Below the pieces are notes generated by a model. It had not been told where the DNA came from. It did no database searches and saw nothing but the letters and a program-made list of their open reading frames with translations. Shown here piece after piece: positions 32,868 to 41,494 of a stretch of DNA of 64,000 nucleotides. The DNA is taken from assembly GCF_030812335.1 (NCBI RefSeq), contig NZ_JAUSSN010000013.1, positions 86,056 to 150,055 of the forward strand, read 5' to 3'. Origin of the DNA: Pseudarthrobacter oxydans. GTDB lineage: Bacteria > Actinomycetota > Actinomycetes > Actinomycetales > Micrococcaceae. Made by a program: the position numbers and the translations under genes. Every line of letters starts with the position of its first letter. Within the stretch, counting starts at the first letter, position 1.

Positions 32868-33565
32868 TCGACCGCAATGACCCGTACTTCTGGTCGGACC
32901 TCCTGGACACCATCCTCAAGGGTGCCGGGGAGACGTTTTACACCGTGGGCCTGAGCCTGCTGTTCACGGTCGTTTTCGGCCTCGCCGCGGGTGTCCTGCT
33001 CGTGACCACCGAGTCCGGCGGCCTGCTGTCGAAGCTCTTCGGGAGCCGGGCGCTGGGGTTCTTCGTCAACCGGGTGCTGGACGTCGTGGTGAACATTGGC
33101 CGGTCCATCCCGTTCATCATCCTCATGATCCTGCTGATTCCCTTCACCCGGCTGCTGGTCGGGTCCTTCATCGGACCGACCGCGGCCGTTGTCCCGCTGA
33201 CCATCGCCGGCATTCCGTTCTTCGCCCGTCTGGTGGAGATCGGCATCCGCGAAGTGCCCGTCGGGCTTGTCGAGGCCGCCCAGTCCCTGGGTGCCACCCG
33301 CTGGACCATCCTGACCAAGGTCATGGTGGCCGAGGCGGTCCCGGCGCTGGCCCTCGGCCTCTCCACCACCGTGGTCGGCCTCATCGGCTACTCGGCCATG
33401 GTCGGTGCCGTCGGCGGCGGCGGCCTCGGGGATGTCGCCTTCCGCTACGGCTACCAGCGCTACAGCCCCGAATACATGTTCGGCGTCGTTATCCTCCTGG
33501 TCCTGCTGGTACAGGTGTTCCAGTCCCTGGGCAACTTCGCGGCGCGGCGCCTGTCCCACCGGTAG
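32864..33565 (+). CDS. metI: Methionine ABC transporter permease
   Basis: A 233-aa inner-membrane permease with five or six helices. The ABC-coupling (EAA) loop is EIGIREVPVGLVEAAQSLGA, which contacts MetN. RSIPFIILMILLIPFTRLLV and VVGLIGYSAMVGAVGGGGLG are typical MetI segments. It starts at GTG overlapping the metN stop, so the two are coupled. Complete. Confidence 0.96.
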   Translation: MIDRNDPYFWSDLLDTILKGAGETFYTVGLSLLFTVVFGLAAGVLLVTTESGGLLSKLFGSRALGFFVNRVLDVVVNIGRSIPFIILMILLIPFTRLLVGSFIGPTAAVVPLTIAGIPFFARLVEIGIREVPVGLVEAAQSLGATRWTILTKVMVAEAVPALALGLSTTVVGLIGYSAMVGAVGGGGLGDVAFRYGYQRYSPEYMFGVVILLVLLVQVFQSLGNFAARRLSHR

Positions 33566-33626
33566 CCGCCGCACCGCGCCGAAAATGTCCTTCCTCCACA
33601 CGTTCCATTCTGCGAAAGAGTTCCAA

Positions 33627-34430
33627 ATGTTCCGTTCACATATCCTGAAGGCCGCCGCCACCGGAGTGGCCGCAATCCTCGCCCTGTCCGCCTGCGGCGC
33701 GGGCACCTCCACCGGTTCGGCCGAGACCATCAAGGTGGGCGCCCTCGCGGTGCCGGCCGGGGACATGCTCAAGCATGTCCAGCGGGAGCTCGCCGCCAAG
33801 GAGGGCCTCACCGTGGATTACAAGGAGTTCAGCGACTACAACACGCCCAACCCCGCCGTGAGCGACGGCGACATCGACGCCAACCTGTTCCAGAACACGA
33901 CGTTCATGGAGACCTACAACAAGGCTTCCGGCAAGGATCTCGTCAGCGTGGGCAAGGTCTACCTGCCGCCGATGGCCCTGTACTCCAACAATGTCCCCAG
34001 CCTGGAAGAGCTTCCCGACGGCGCCTCGATCGCCATCCCGAACGACCCCACCAATGAGTCCCGCGCCCTGAAGCTGCTGGCGTCCAAGGGGCTGATCGAG
34101 GTCAGCGACAACCCGATCACGCTCAAGGACGTCAAGGCGAACCCGAAGAACCTCCAGTTCACCGAGATCGAAAACGCCAGCCTGCCGCAGGCCCTCAACG
34201 ACAAGGACGCGGCCATCGTGACGCTGGCCTTCGCCCTTCCCGCCGGCCTGAGCGCCGACAAGCAGCTGCTGGTCGAGGGCAAGGACAGCGCGTACTACAA
34301 CGTCCTGGCCGTGAAGGCCGAGATGAAGGATGATCCGCGCGTGCAGAAGCTGTACAAGATCCTGACCTCGCAGGACATGAAGGATTTCCTGCAGACCAAG
34401 TTCAAGGGCCTTGTGATCCCGGCGAGCTGA
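33627..34430 (+). CDS. metQ: Methionine-binding lipoprotein of the ABC importer
   Basis: A 267-aa NlpA/MetQ-type binding protein. The lipobox is ILALSACGAG, so it is membrane-tethered outside. IKVGALAVPAGDMLKHVQRE, then YNTPNPAVSDGDIDANLFQN and LAVKAEMKDDPRVQKLYKIL are family landmarks, and YLPPMALYSN lies in the ligand cleft. The ATG at 33627 gives a proper signal peptide; the longer open frame overlaps metI. It completes metNIQ. It could also bind D-methionine or related amino acids. Confidence 0.95.
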   Translation: MFRSHILKAAATGVAAILALSACGAGTSTGSAETIKVGALAVPAGDMLKHVQRELAAKEGLTVDYKEFSDYNTPNPAVSDGDIDANLFQNTTFMETYNKASGKDLVSVGKVYLPPMALYSNNVPSLEELPDGASIAIPNDPTNESRALKLLASKGLIEVSDNPITLKDVKANPKNLQFTEIENASLPQALNDKDAAIVTLAFALPAGLSADKQLLVEGKDSAYYNVLAVKAEMKDDPRVQKLYKILTSQDMKDFLQTKFKGLVIPAS

Positions 34431-34436
34431 CGGGAA

Positions 34437-34825
34437 TCCGGCGGGCGGCCTGGCGCAGCACCTCACGGCAGACGCCCGCCAGGGCCTCCCGGTGCCCGTC
34501 CAGCCAGGCCAGCCGCTGGTCCTCGAGACGGATCTTGTCGTAGTCGTTGCCGGAGAGGGCTCGACGGCCTGGAACGCGGAGCCGGTCCCCAGCCCGGCCC
34601 CGCGCAGGGCCTGCAGCTTGGCGTGGACCGCGGGGCCGTCCTCGTAGGGGAAAAGCTTGGCGAACACCGGGGGCCCGCCGTCGAGTTCGACCTGAACGGT
34701 AGCGGCCCCGGAGCCGTCCAGCTGGATCACCTGCGTGGTCCACGTCCCGCCACCGCCTGCGGCGTCCGCGCCCAGGTGGGGGCGGACGTACTGCTCAAGG
34801 AATTCCGGGGCGCAGACACGGTCGG
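34437..34825 (-). pseudogene. Phosphotransferase-family gene remnant
   Basis: Two pieces in different frames: APEFLEQYVRPHLGADAAGG, then TWTTQVIQLDGSGAATVQVE and PVFAKLFPYEDGPAVHAKLQ, followed after about 34560 by DYDKIRLEDQRLAWLDGHRE. They resemble the beginning and the very end of an APH-fold kinase with the catalytic middle deleted. It is fused in frame on its N-terminal side to the ABC-transporter scrap. Confidence 0.65.
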
Positions 34826-34975
34826 CACGATCGGCCTGCCCCGCACCCGTGGGCCCCACGACCGCGAGGGTGCTGCCCACCGGAACGGTCAGGTCGATGT
34901 CCTGCAGGACGGGGCGGTCCGCGGTGTAGGCGAAGCCGACGCCGTCGAGGCTCAGCCTCTTCCGGGGTGGGCCGG
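34826..34975 (-). pseudogene. ABC transporter ATPase fragment
   Basis: About 45 residues survive: RKRLSLDGVGFAYTADRPVL, then QDIDLTVPVGSTLAVVGPTG, which ends inside the Walker A motif. This is the start of the nucleotide-binding domain of an exporter-type ABC protein. The sequence then changes abruptly to the phosphotransferase remnant, so the gene is cut at a junction. Confidence 0.65.
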
Positions 34976-34989
34976 CCGTGCGGGCACCG

Positions 34990-35214
34990 GGCTTATCCTG
35001 TACCGCCGGGCGCCGGTGGAGGGTGTCGGCGGTGCGTCCGTGGCGACCGGACGCCGGGGCGGAGTTCGCCGAGCTCGTCAGGATCGTCGACGTCGGTCAG
35101 CCCCTGGGGCCGGTTCGGCCGGAGGTTCATCGGCTGCAGCGGGCTGTGGTCGCCGGCGAGCGCAGTGTCCATCAAGGGGGTCCGCAAGTATTCGAATGGA
35201 GCCGGAATCTGCAT
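34990..35214 (-). pseudogene. FAD-binding (CoxM/xanthine dehydrogenase-type) subunit remnant
   Basis: An ORF of about 73 codons starts MQIPAPFEYLRTPLMDTALA, then GDHSPLQPMNLRPNRPQGLT and DVDDPDELGELRPG. The first and later parts match the N-terminal FAD-binding domain of molybdenum hydroxylase medium subunits, with the Gly-rich nucleotide loop shortened. Only this degenerate start remains. Confidence 0.5.
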
Positions 35215-35482
35215 TGTCCCACCTCACGACAAGGCGCCGAAAAGGACCTTCGGCGTTTGTTGTGTGGAGTAAGTCTTGTCCCGCCCGAAGAGGCGTGTCA
35301 ACATCTAAGCGAAATGACGGCCAGACCATCCGGTTCGGATGAGGTGCCGTCCGGCGCAGGGCCTCTACGGTCGGGAGACCGGGGGGAAGGTTCGACGGCG
35401 GCCACGCCAGTCCCGCGGTCTGACAAGCCAGGGACCTGCGGCAGTCTGATAATAATTTTAGAGCGTGGCATATGGGGGGAAC

Positions 35483-37705
35483 ATGGCGCTGGCGAATCCT
35501 GCAGGATCGAAGTCAGCTGCCGGTGTCCGCGCCGTCCTCGGCTACCTTGCCGTGTGCGTGATCTGCGGCGTTCTTGCCGCCGGTCTCGTGGTCCCCGCCG
35601 TCGCCGGGGTCGGCGTCGCCGTCCGGGAATCCGTGGGGTTCTTCAATAGTCTCCCCACGGAGCTGACCGTCGACCCGCCGTCGCAATCAACGAAGGTCCT
35701 GACCGCTGACGGGAAGACCATCGCCACCTTTTACGCCGAGAACAGGGTGAGGGTCGGCCTCGAGGAGATGTCGCCGTACATCAAGGACGCGATTGTCGCC
35801 ATCGAGGACCGCCGCTTCTACGAGCACGCCGGTATCGACCCCCAGGGAATTCTTCGGGCTCTGACGTCCAACCTGACCAGTGGCGGCCGGCAGGGCGCCT
35901 CCACCCTGACCCAGCAGTACGTCACCAACGTCCTTAACGAGTCCCTGGTGTCGGCGGACAAGGGAGACCGGATAATCCTCAACGGCCAGAAGAGCATCGG
36001 CGACAAGGTGCGCGAAATGCGGCTCGCGATCGAGCTGGAGAAGAAGTACACGAAGGACCAGATCCTGGAGGGCTACCTCAACATCGTGTTCTTCAGCCGG
36101 GATGCCTATGGCATTGAAGCTGCCTCGCGCCATTTCTTCAGCACCAACGCCAAGAGCCTGACCCTGCCGCAAGCGGCACTCCTTGCCGGCCTGGTGAAAA
36201 GTCCCAGCTTCTACAATCCCGCCGTCAACCCGGACAACGCCATCCAGCGACGGAACCACGTGCTCGACGCCATGCTCGACCTCGGCAGGATCTCCGAAAC
36301 GGAGCACGCCGCCGCCGCAGCCACCGGGGTGGAACTCACCCTCAACCCGGGGAAACAGGGCTGCGCCGGCGCGGAGATGGCAACCTACTTCTGCGACTAC
36401 GTTTCGCACCTCATCCTGAACAACCCGGCCTACGGCGTCGACCTTGCCTCCCGGGTGAGGAAGCTATACCGCGGCGGCCTGACCATCACCACCACGCTGG
36501 ACAGCCGGCTGCAGCAGGCCGCGCAGGCCCAGGTTGACGCCACGGCCGGGGCCAACCCGGACAAATGGGGCGCGTCGCTGGTCTCGATCGGGCCGGGCAC
36601 CGGACAGGTCCTGGCGATGGCCCAGAACACTGTGTTCCTCCCCGAACCGGAAAAATTCGATACCCAGCTGAATTTCAATGTCGATTCCAAGGACGCCGAC
36701 GGGAATGACCTGAACGGCGCCGGCGGGTTCCAACCCGGGTCCACCATGAAGCCGTTCACCCTGGCGGAATGGCTCAACGAAGGCAAGTCCCTGGCCGACA
36801 CGGTGGATGCCTCCCGGCGGTCGTATCCCCTTGATTTCAAGTGGAAATCCAGCTGCGGCAGGGTGCTTGGCGCCTATAGCTCAAAGCAGAAGGGCCTCGG
36901 CGCCGCGGACGACCTGCAGAACAACGACGCCGGCTACTACCGGCCCATGCGCGTCGACTACGGGCTCTACAACTCCATCAACACCGCCACCTTCGCAGAG
37001 GCCACCAAACTGGACTTCTGCGGCATCCAAAGAATGGTGGATGCCGCAGGAATCCACAGCGGGCTGGATTACGCACAGGTCAACATGCATCAGCTGGGCA
37101 ACCTGCTGGGCGCGATTGGGGTGGCGCCGCTCGTGCTGGCCAATGCCTTTGCCACCTTCGCCAACGACGGCAGGTACTGCGAGCCCGTCGCCATTGTGGA
37201 GGTGACCGACGCGGCAGGGCAGCAGCTCCCGGCCCAGACCAAGTCCTGCCGTGACGCCATCAAACCCGACGTTGCCAGGGGTGTGAACTCCGCGCTCCAG
37301 GACGTGCTGAAAAAGGGGTCCGGCGTGTACATCAAACCCAAGGTCCACACCAGTTTCCCGGTCGCGGCCAAGACCGGCACGTCCAACACCAACGGCGCCA
37401 CGTGGGTGGTGGGCTACACCAGCGGCCTGGCCACCGCGTCCTTCTTCGGAGACGCCTTGGAAGGCCAGAAACGGGCCGGGCAGAACATCACCGTCAACGG
37501 CAAGTTCTACAAGAGCATTGACGGTTACATGCTCGCCGGCCCGCAGTGGGCGAACTACATGCTCGAAGTCGCCGGACTCTATCCCGCCGAGGCTTTCCCG
37601 GCGCCGCCCGACTCGATGACCAAGAGGTCCGATCGAAAAGACGCTGGGTCGAAGACCACCAAGAAGCCCGACCGAAAGGATGCGGATCGGCGGGACTCGG
37701 ACTGA
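35483..37705 (+). CDS. Class A penicillin-binding protein (transglycosylase/transpeptidase), copy 1
   Basis: A 740-aa bifunctional enzyme. After one N-terminal transmembrane helix, the GT51 transglycosylase domain has AIEDRRFYEHAG (catalytic Glu near residue 106) and QGASTLTQQYVTNV. The transpeptidase domain has GSTMKPF (nucleophile Ser near 420), YNSINTAT (S-x-N near 497) and AAKTGTSN (K-T-G near 629). It builds and crosslinks peptidoglycan outside the membrane. The tail is Lys/Asp-rich (KRSDRKDAGSKTTKKPDRKD). The ATG at 35483 follows GGGGGGAAC; a GTG at 35465 is possible. A paralogue with very high identity lies at 52919. Confidence 0.95.
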   Translation: MALANPAGSKSAAGVRAVLGYLAVCVICGVLAAGLVVPAVAGVGVAVRESVGFFNSLPTELTVDPPSQSTKVLTADGKTIATFYAENRVRVGLEEMSPYIKDAIVAIEDRRFYEHAGIDPQGILRALTSNLTSGGRQGASTLTQQYVTNVLNESLVSADKGDRIILNGQKSIGDKVREMRLAIELEKKYTKDQILEGYLNIVFFSRDAYGIEAASRHFFSTNAKSLTLPQAALLAGLVKSPSFYNPAVNPDNAIQRRNHVLDAMLDLGRISETEHAAAAATGVELTLNPGKQGCAGAEMATYFCDYVSHLILNNPAYGVDLASRVRKLYRGGLTITTTLDSRLQQAAQAQVDATAGANPDKWGASLVSIGPGTGQVLAMAQNTVFLPEPEKFDTQLNFNVDSKDADGNDLNGAGGFQPGSTMKPFTLAEWLNEGKSLADTVDASRRSYPLDFKWKSSCGRVLGAYSSKQKGLGAADDLQNNDAGYYRPMRVDYGLYNSINTATFAEATKLDFCGIQRMVDAAGIHSGLDYAQVNMHQLGNLLGAIGVAPLVLANAFATFANDGRYCEPVAIVEVTDAAGQQLPAQTKSCRDAIKPDVARGVNSALQDVLKKGSGVYIKPKVHTSFPVAAKTGTSNTNGATWVVGYTSGLATASFFGDALEGQKRAGQNITVNGKFYKSIDGYMLAGPQWANYMLEVAGLYPAEAFPAPPDSMTKRSDRKDAGSKTTKKPDRKDADRRDSD

Positions 37706-38021
37706 CGGGAGTCTGATCGGGACTGAGCGGCGGTGGCAGTACCCCTGCTATCCGCGGGTGATGGGGAGCTTGGTTCCCTTGGATTCAGCCGGCACACTCT
37801 CCGGCACGGTGTAGCCTCCGTGGATTGTGACGGGTTGCCCGCGACGGGCGCATACCTCCAGTAGACGCACGCCAGTGCTGACTGGTTAGGGGCATTGGTC
37901 CCACGCCGGGAAGGTGGGAAAATGGCAATTATTATGGAAATGTGAAGCCGCCTGTTCCGGAGTCGGTATTCTGGAAGTGGTCAGGCAGCGGCCACACGTG
38001 ATTCGTAGAGAGATAGTGTCT
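37706..38021. other. Intergenic region (316 bp) with nothing recognised
   Basis: No ORF with family features, no clear hairpin with T-run and no promoter pair was identified. It carries an AT-richer patch at about 37918-37945 that could hold a promoter for the small gene at 38022. Confidence 0.4.
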
Positions 38022-38171
38022 ATGGCAAGCAATCTGGATGTCACCGTCGCCGTGAACATGGATTCCGGCACCACCAACCTCACCCCTTTCGCAAAACCCG
38101 CCCGCAACCGTGGCCAGGCACTTGCCCCGGCGGCCCGCCGGACCGCACCCCCTCGGGAGATGGCGGTTTGA
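38022..38171 (+). CDS. Small hypothetical protein (49 aa)
   Basis: MASNLDVTVAVNMDSGTTNL, then TPFAKPARNRGQALAPAARR: acidic N-terminus, basic Pro/Ala/Arg tail, no known domain. Its TGA stop overlaps the TTG start of the next gene by 3 bases, which suggests real coupled translation. Small size keeps confidence moderate. Confidence 0.5.
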   Translation: MASNLDVTVAVNMDSGTTNLTPFAKPARNRGQALAPAARRTAPPREMAV

Positions 38172-38437
38172 CGGTCAACCGCCAGGTTCCCCAGGGCGTC
38201 CCTTCCTCACAGATCTTCGGCACTTTCCGTCGCTGGCCGCTCGTACCGTCCGCCGAGCTGTACCGGCTGCAGGCCGCGCTGACGCAGTGTGTGGAGCTCG
38301 CCGGGTCCGAGGCGGCCCACGAACTCCTCACACTTGTTTCGGAGGAACTCCGGCAGCGGAGCGCGAAGGAGCCTCCGGAAAGCCGCAGCACTCCCGGGCA
38401 GGACCGGGCGCCGCGGAAACGGGCCAGCGAAAACTGA
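38168..38437 (+). CDS. Hypothetical protein (89 aa), TTG start
   Basis: A GGGAGA ribosome-binding site lies about 7 nt before the TTG. The middle is helical (SAELYRLQAALTQCVELAGS, then EAAHELLTLVSEELRQRSAK) and the tail is charged. No family recognised. It overlaps the 49-aa gene and ends 27 bp before tRNA-Lys. Confidence 0.6.
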   Translation: MTVNRQVPQGVPSSQIFGTFRRWPLVPSAELYRLQAALTQCVELAGSEAAHELLTLVSEELRQRSAKEPPESRSTPGQDRAPRKRASEN

Positions 38438-38464
38438 CGCACCACCGCCGGCGAAGCCTCTCCG

Positions 38465-38537
38465 GCACCCGTAGCTCAGCTGGCAGAGCAGTGGACTTTT
38501 AATCCTCGGGTCGTGGGTTCGAATCCCACCGGGTGCA
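38465..38537 (+). tRNA. tRNA-Lys (anticodon TTT)
   Basis: A complete 73-nt cloverleaf without an encoded CCA: acceptor GCACCCG/CGGGTGC with discriminator A, D-stem GCTC/GAGC, anticodon loop CTTTTAA, and T-arm GTGGG-TTCGAAT-CCCAC. The anticodon stem has one T-T mismatch at its second pair (position 28-42). No duplicated 3' end was found nearby, so there is no sign of an element integrated here. Confidence 0.96.
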
Positions 38538-38599
38538 CCGATTCGTCCGGGATGCAACCGGACTCCGCGGTCCCGGTCGCCAGACAAAGCTGCGCGGAT

Positions 38600-38629
38600 G
38601 TGGCCCGCCCCCAAAATAATGCGGGCCAC
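38600..38629 (+). terminator. Hairpin downstream of tRNA-Lys
   Basis: Perfect 9-bp stem GTGGCCCGC / GCGGGCCAC with a 12-nt loop, 62 nt after the tRNA. No T-run. Termination is inferred. Confidence 0.45.
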
Positions 38630-38947
38630 ACCCGCGCCGGCTGCGTACCCTCACCCCGGCCGCCATGCTGGACGTGCCGAAACGGTCGGGGGCACGATGG
38701 GGCGGATTGCGGAGCATTTCACCGTCGCCGACTACTCACCTGGTCACGCGGCAGGGAAAGACGGCCGGAGGCTCTGTGTGACGAGGGCGGGTCGGTGCGA
38801 CGTGTTCCAACGGCCCGTGCCTGCACCGAGGATGGGGGCGGGGGGCGCGGCCCGCAGCAGGCGTCACCTTGGGTCTGGCTGTCATAGAGAACTCTCCACG
38901 AAGCTGAGAGGCCGACTGCCTGACCGCCCTCAGGATAACAAAAGGTC

Positions 38948-38983
38948 CCGCCGGTAAGAAGGGCCGGCCCGCACCCCCGGCGG
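38948..38983 (-). terminator. Terminator-like hairpin for the pRiA4b ORF-3-family gene
   Basis: Arms CCGCCGG and CCGGCGG enclose an inner GGGCCGGCCC palindrome. On the minus strand the stem is followed by GACCTTTTGTT. It begins 28 bp after the stop of the minus-strand gene. Confidence 0.5.
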
Positions 38984-39011
38984 ATCCTGATGGTGCGCCC
39001 GCGGGCAGCTG

Positions 39012-40955
39012 TCAGGACATGAAGTCAGCGAGGTCCTCGTTGGCCGCTTCCAGGTCGAACGCCTTCGGGTCCAGCGTGTCCCCCGGCAGCATTCCCAGCC
39101 ATTCCCGGTACTCCTTGTGATCTTCGTGGTGCGGATCGTTGACCGCCTGGACAATGTTCGCCCACCCCCAGGTGCCGCCGCTGTCCTCCGCCGGCGCCAT
39201 GCCGCGTCCCGCGGTGCACCGCGGGAGCTGACCGCCGTCGTTCGCCAGAATCTTCTCCACCTTGATGGCGAGCACCCAGTTGTCACCGAAGTCGTAGGTG
39301 TAGCCCATGCTGCTGCCCACGGCCGGCAGCAGATCGCCGACCGTCGCCGTCGATTCGTCGCGGGAAGCCTCGCCGTAGAACTCTTCGTCACCGTCCGGAT
39401 TTGCCGGCGCATAAGCGGTGCCGCGGAATCCCCCGACCCGGAACTCGTGCAGGTGATAGTCCAGCCAGCCGAACACCGCCTGGATCACCTGGTGCAGTTG
39501 AGGGAGCGGCATGCCGGCAGGAACCAGGACGCGGCGCCAGATGGGCGGCTTCGAACCGTTGAGCGTGACCTTCAGCTGCAGAATCGGCGTCTCCGCCGGC
39601 CGCGGCGCATCCCGGACCGCGGCCAGCACCGGGGTCCGAACTGCCGGCTCCGAATTTGCACGGCTCCCCTCGGTCGGCTCGAAGCCAGTGGGCTCGAAGT
39701 CGGCATCGTCCGGAGCCTGCCCGATCCCCAGGTCGGCCAGCAGCCAGTCGTCGTCGAAGACGTTCGCGATGCAGCGGACGAGGGGCGGCGGCACGCGGAA
39801 GTGGGTGTCGATGGTCAGCAGTCCCAGCTCCGCGAGCTCTTCGAGGCGGCTGATGGCCACGCCGGTCAACAGCCCGGCCATCGCCCGTTCCGCGGGCGGC
39901 GCGTTGTCCGGGGCGGCCAGGATGCGCGTTTTCTCCGGCGGATCCGAAGTTGCCGCCGCGAGCAGGAGCGATGCCTGCAGTCCCGAGACTGTCCGTTCCC
40001 ACGGCTGCGCCGGATCCCATCCGAGCACCGCCGTGTCCAGGAACTCGTCAACGAAGAACACCAGTTCCCCCAGGCGCTCGGAAGGCCCTCCGGCCAGGAA
40101 CACACCGGAACCCGCAGAGGGAACGGCCTTCGTCGACGTGATCTCAAGGAGCTCGGTCGCCTCCAGCGCGTTCCAGAGCTGGGCCAGCAGCGGTACCTCG
40201 TACATGCTCCGGACCGTGGGCACGGGGCCCTCCGCACCGGCGGTGCCCGGCAGCGGGGCACCGGACCGTTTGGTGCCACCCTTGACGGTGACGCCGACGC
40301 AGGCAGCGGCGGCTTCAATGTCCCGCAGGCGAACGGCTCCGGTGGCCGTGACGGGCTTCCCCTCGCCGATCCATTGCAGCAACGCCGTGGCCCGCCGGAT
40401 GAGCGGCAGCTCGGAGAAGGCCGCCAGGGCCTCCTCATCGGGGATGTCCGGCACGTCGAGGAGGCTCCCGCCGCCGTCGTCCTCCCCTGTCGTGTCGAGG
40501 AAGTCCATGACGGCCGCCAGCTGATCCGCCGAGCCGCTCCACCGGCCGGTCTCAACGAGAAACTCGACGAAGGCGCCAACGGAGTGCACAACGAAGTGCG
40601 TGCTCTCGAAGAGACCCGCCTCCGCGGCGCCGGCAATGTCTCCGGCGTCGTCCAGCGTGGCCAGGATTTCGTCTGACACGGCCACCGACAGCCCAAAAGG
40701 TTCAAGGCTCGTCACGTCGGCCGCGGCCGTTGTGTCCATATAGCGGCCCAGGACGGCCTTAATCGGCTCCAGGCATTCCAGGGCGGCCACCGCCGAGCCG
40801 GGTGAGACCTCCTCGAACCAGCGGACAAATGCCGGCGTGAGCGCGTCCACAGCACGGCCGGCACGGACAGCGCTCAGGGATTGGGGTGCGGAAGCGCGGT
40901 TCCCGGGACCCCCCGCGCCCTTGCCCTTGTGCCGGTTCCTGCCGTTCCTGCTCAT
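39012..40955 (-). CDS. Plasmid pRiA4b ORF-3-family protein with N-terminal helical region
   Basis: A 647-aa protein. The C-terminal 190 residues are a pRiA4b ORF-3-like domain: ILQLKVTLNGSKPPIWRRVL, then LHQVIQAVFGWLDYHLHEFR, MGYTYDFGDNWVLAIKVEKI and a final GGTWGWANIVQAVNDPHHED. The N-terminal 440 residues are helical and unrecognised; a basic start (SRNGRNRHKGKGAGGPGNRA) suggests nucleic-acid binding, as an inference only. Function of the family is unknown. It is encoded alone with its own terminator. Confidence 0.88.
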   Translation of the reverse strand: MSRNGRNRHKGKGAGGPGNRASAPQSLSAVRAGRAVDALTPAFVRWFEEVSPGSAVAALECLEPIKAVLGRYMDTTAAADVTSLEPFGLSVAVSDEILATLDDAGDIAGAAEAGLFESTHFVVHSVGAFVEFLVETGRWSGSADQLAAVMDFLDTTGEDDGGGSLLDVPDIPDEEALAAFSELPLIRRATALLQWIGEGKPVTATGAVRLRDIEAAAACVGVTVKGGTKRSGAPLPGTAGAEGPVPTVRSMYEVPLLAQLWNALEATELLEITSTKAVPSAGSGVFLAGGPSERLGELVFFVDEFLDTAVLGWDPAQPWERTVSGLQASLLLAAATSDPPEKTRILAAPDNAPPAERAMAGLLTGVAISRLEELAELGLLTIDTHFRVPPPLVRCIANVFDDDWLLADLGIGQAPDDADFEPTGFEPTEGSRANSEPAVRTPVLAAVRDAPRPAETPILQLKVTLNGSKPPIWRRVLVPAGMPLPQLHQVIQAVFGWLDYHLHEFRVGGFRGTAYAPANPDGDEEFYGEASRDESTATVGDLLPAVGSSMGYTYDFGDNWVLAIKVEKILANDGGQLPRCTAGRGMAPAEDSGGTWGWANIVQAVNDPHHEDHKEYREWLGMLPGDTLDPKAFDLEAANEDLADFMS

Positions 40956-41098
40956 GGTTCCCCCGCCTGTGTGCGAATTGGTATTACGACGACGGCACTA
41001 ACCCTGCGGTCGGCGTGCCAGTGCCTCGCGGGACTGAGACGCCGCAATGCTGCGGACGGCGACGGCGACAGGTGGTGCAGCCGTTGATTGCACCGGGG

Positions 41099-41494
41099 TC
41101 ACATGATCGTGGGACCGCGGTGGTGCTCTATGGCGAGGATGGTGATGTCGATCGCGCCCGGGGTCAGGCCGGTGTGGCTGATGCTTTCACGCACGCGTCG
41201 TTGTACCGTTTCGGCGACATCGAGGGCGGTGAAGGCGATGTCGGTGGCGATATCGAGGTGGACGCGTGCGGTGCCGTTGCTGATGGTCGCGGTGACGCCG
41301 TCGTGCCGGTACGTGCCGTTTTGGCTGCCGGGATTGCGGAGGTGTCGCAAGGCGGCGGGACCAAGCCGGGCCAGGAAGCCTTGGACGGTGGGTTCGAGCC
41401 TGAGTACTCCGGGTGTTTCCAGCGTGGTGCGGGCGGCGAGGGAGGCGATGAGCTGGCTGGTGATGATGGAGCCTTGGAGGGGCGCTTCAGACAT
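41099..41494 (-). CDS. Asp23/Gls24-like protein (131 aa)
   Basis: The Asp23-type fold is suggested by VRLEPTVQGFLARLG-like TLETPGVLRLEPTVQGFLAR, then RVHLDIATDIAFTALDVAET and VQRRVRESISHTGLTPGAID. It starts at ATG 41494, overlapping the preceding zinc-finger/Asp23 gene by 8 bp. It is the third gene of a sigma factor / anti-sigma / Asp23 operon. Asp23 proteins coat the membrane through AmaP; this one is short and may be an accessory subunit. Confidence 0.75.
   Translation of the reverse strand: MSEAPLQGSIITSQLIASLAARTTLETPGVLRLEPTVQGFLARLGPAALRHLRNPGSQNGTYRHDGVTATISNGTARVHLDIATDIAFTALDVAETVQRRVRESISHTGLTPGAIDITILAIEHHRGPTIM

Larger units (their letters stand above)
38538..39011. other. Intergenic region after tRNA-Lys (474 bp)
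   Basis: Holds two hairpins, listed separately (38600-38629 and 38948-38983). A 119-codon plus-strand ORF (38598-38957) has no family features or ribosome-binding site and is not called. Nothing else is recognised. Confidence 0.5.

Noticed and set aside
38465..38537. tRNA-Lys as an integration site of a genomic island
   Set aside because: No duplicated tRNA 3' end and no integrase gene were found on either side.
38598..38957. 119-codon ORF after tRNA-Lys
   Set aside because: No ribosome-binding site, no family features, and its 5' end overlaps a strong hairpin.
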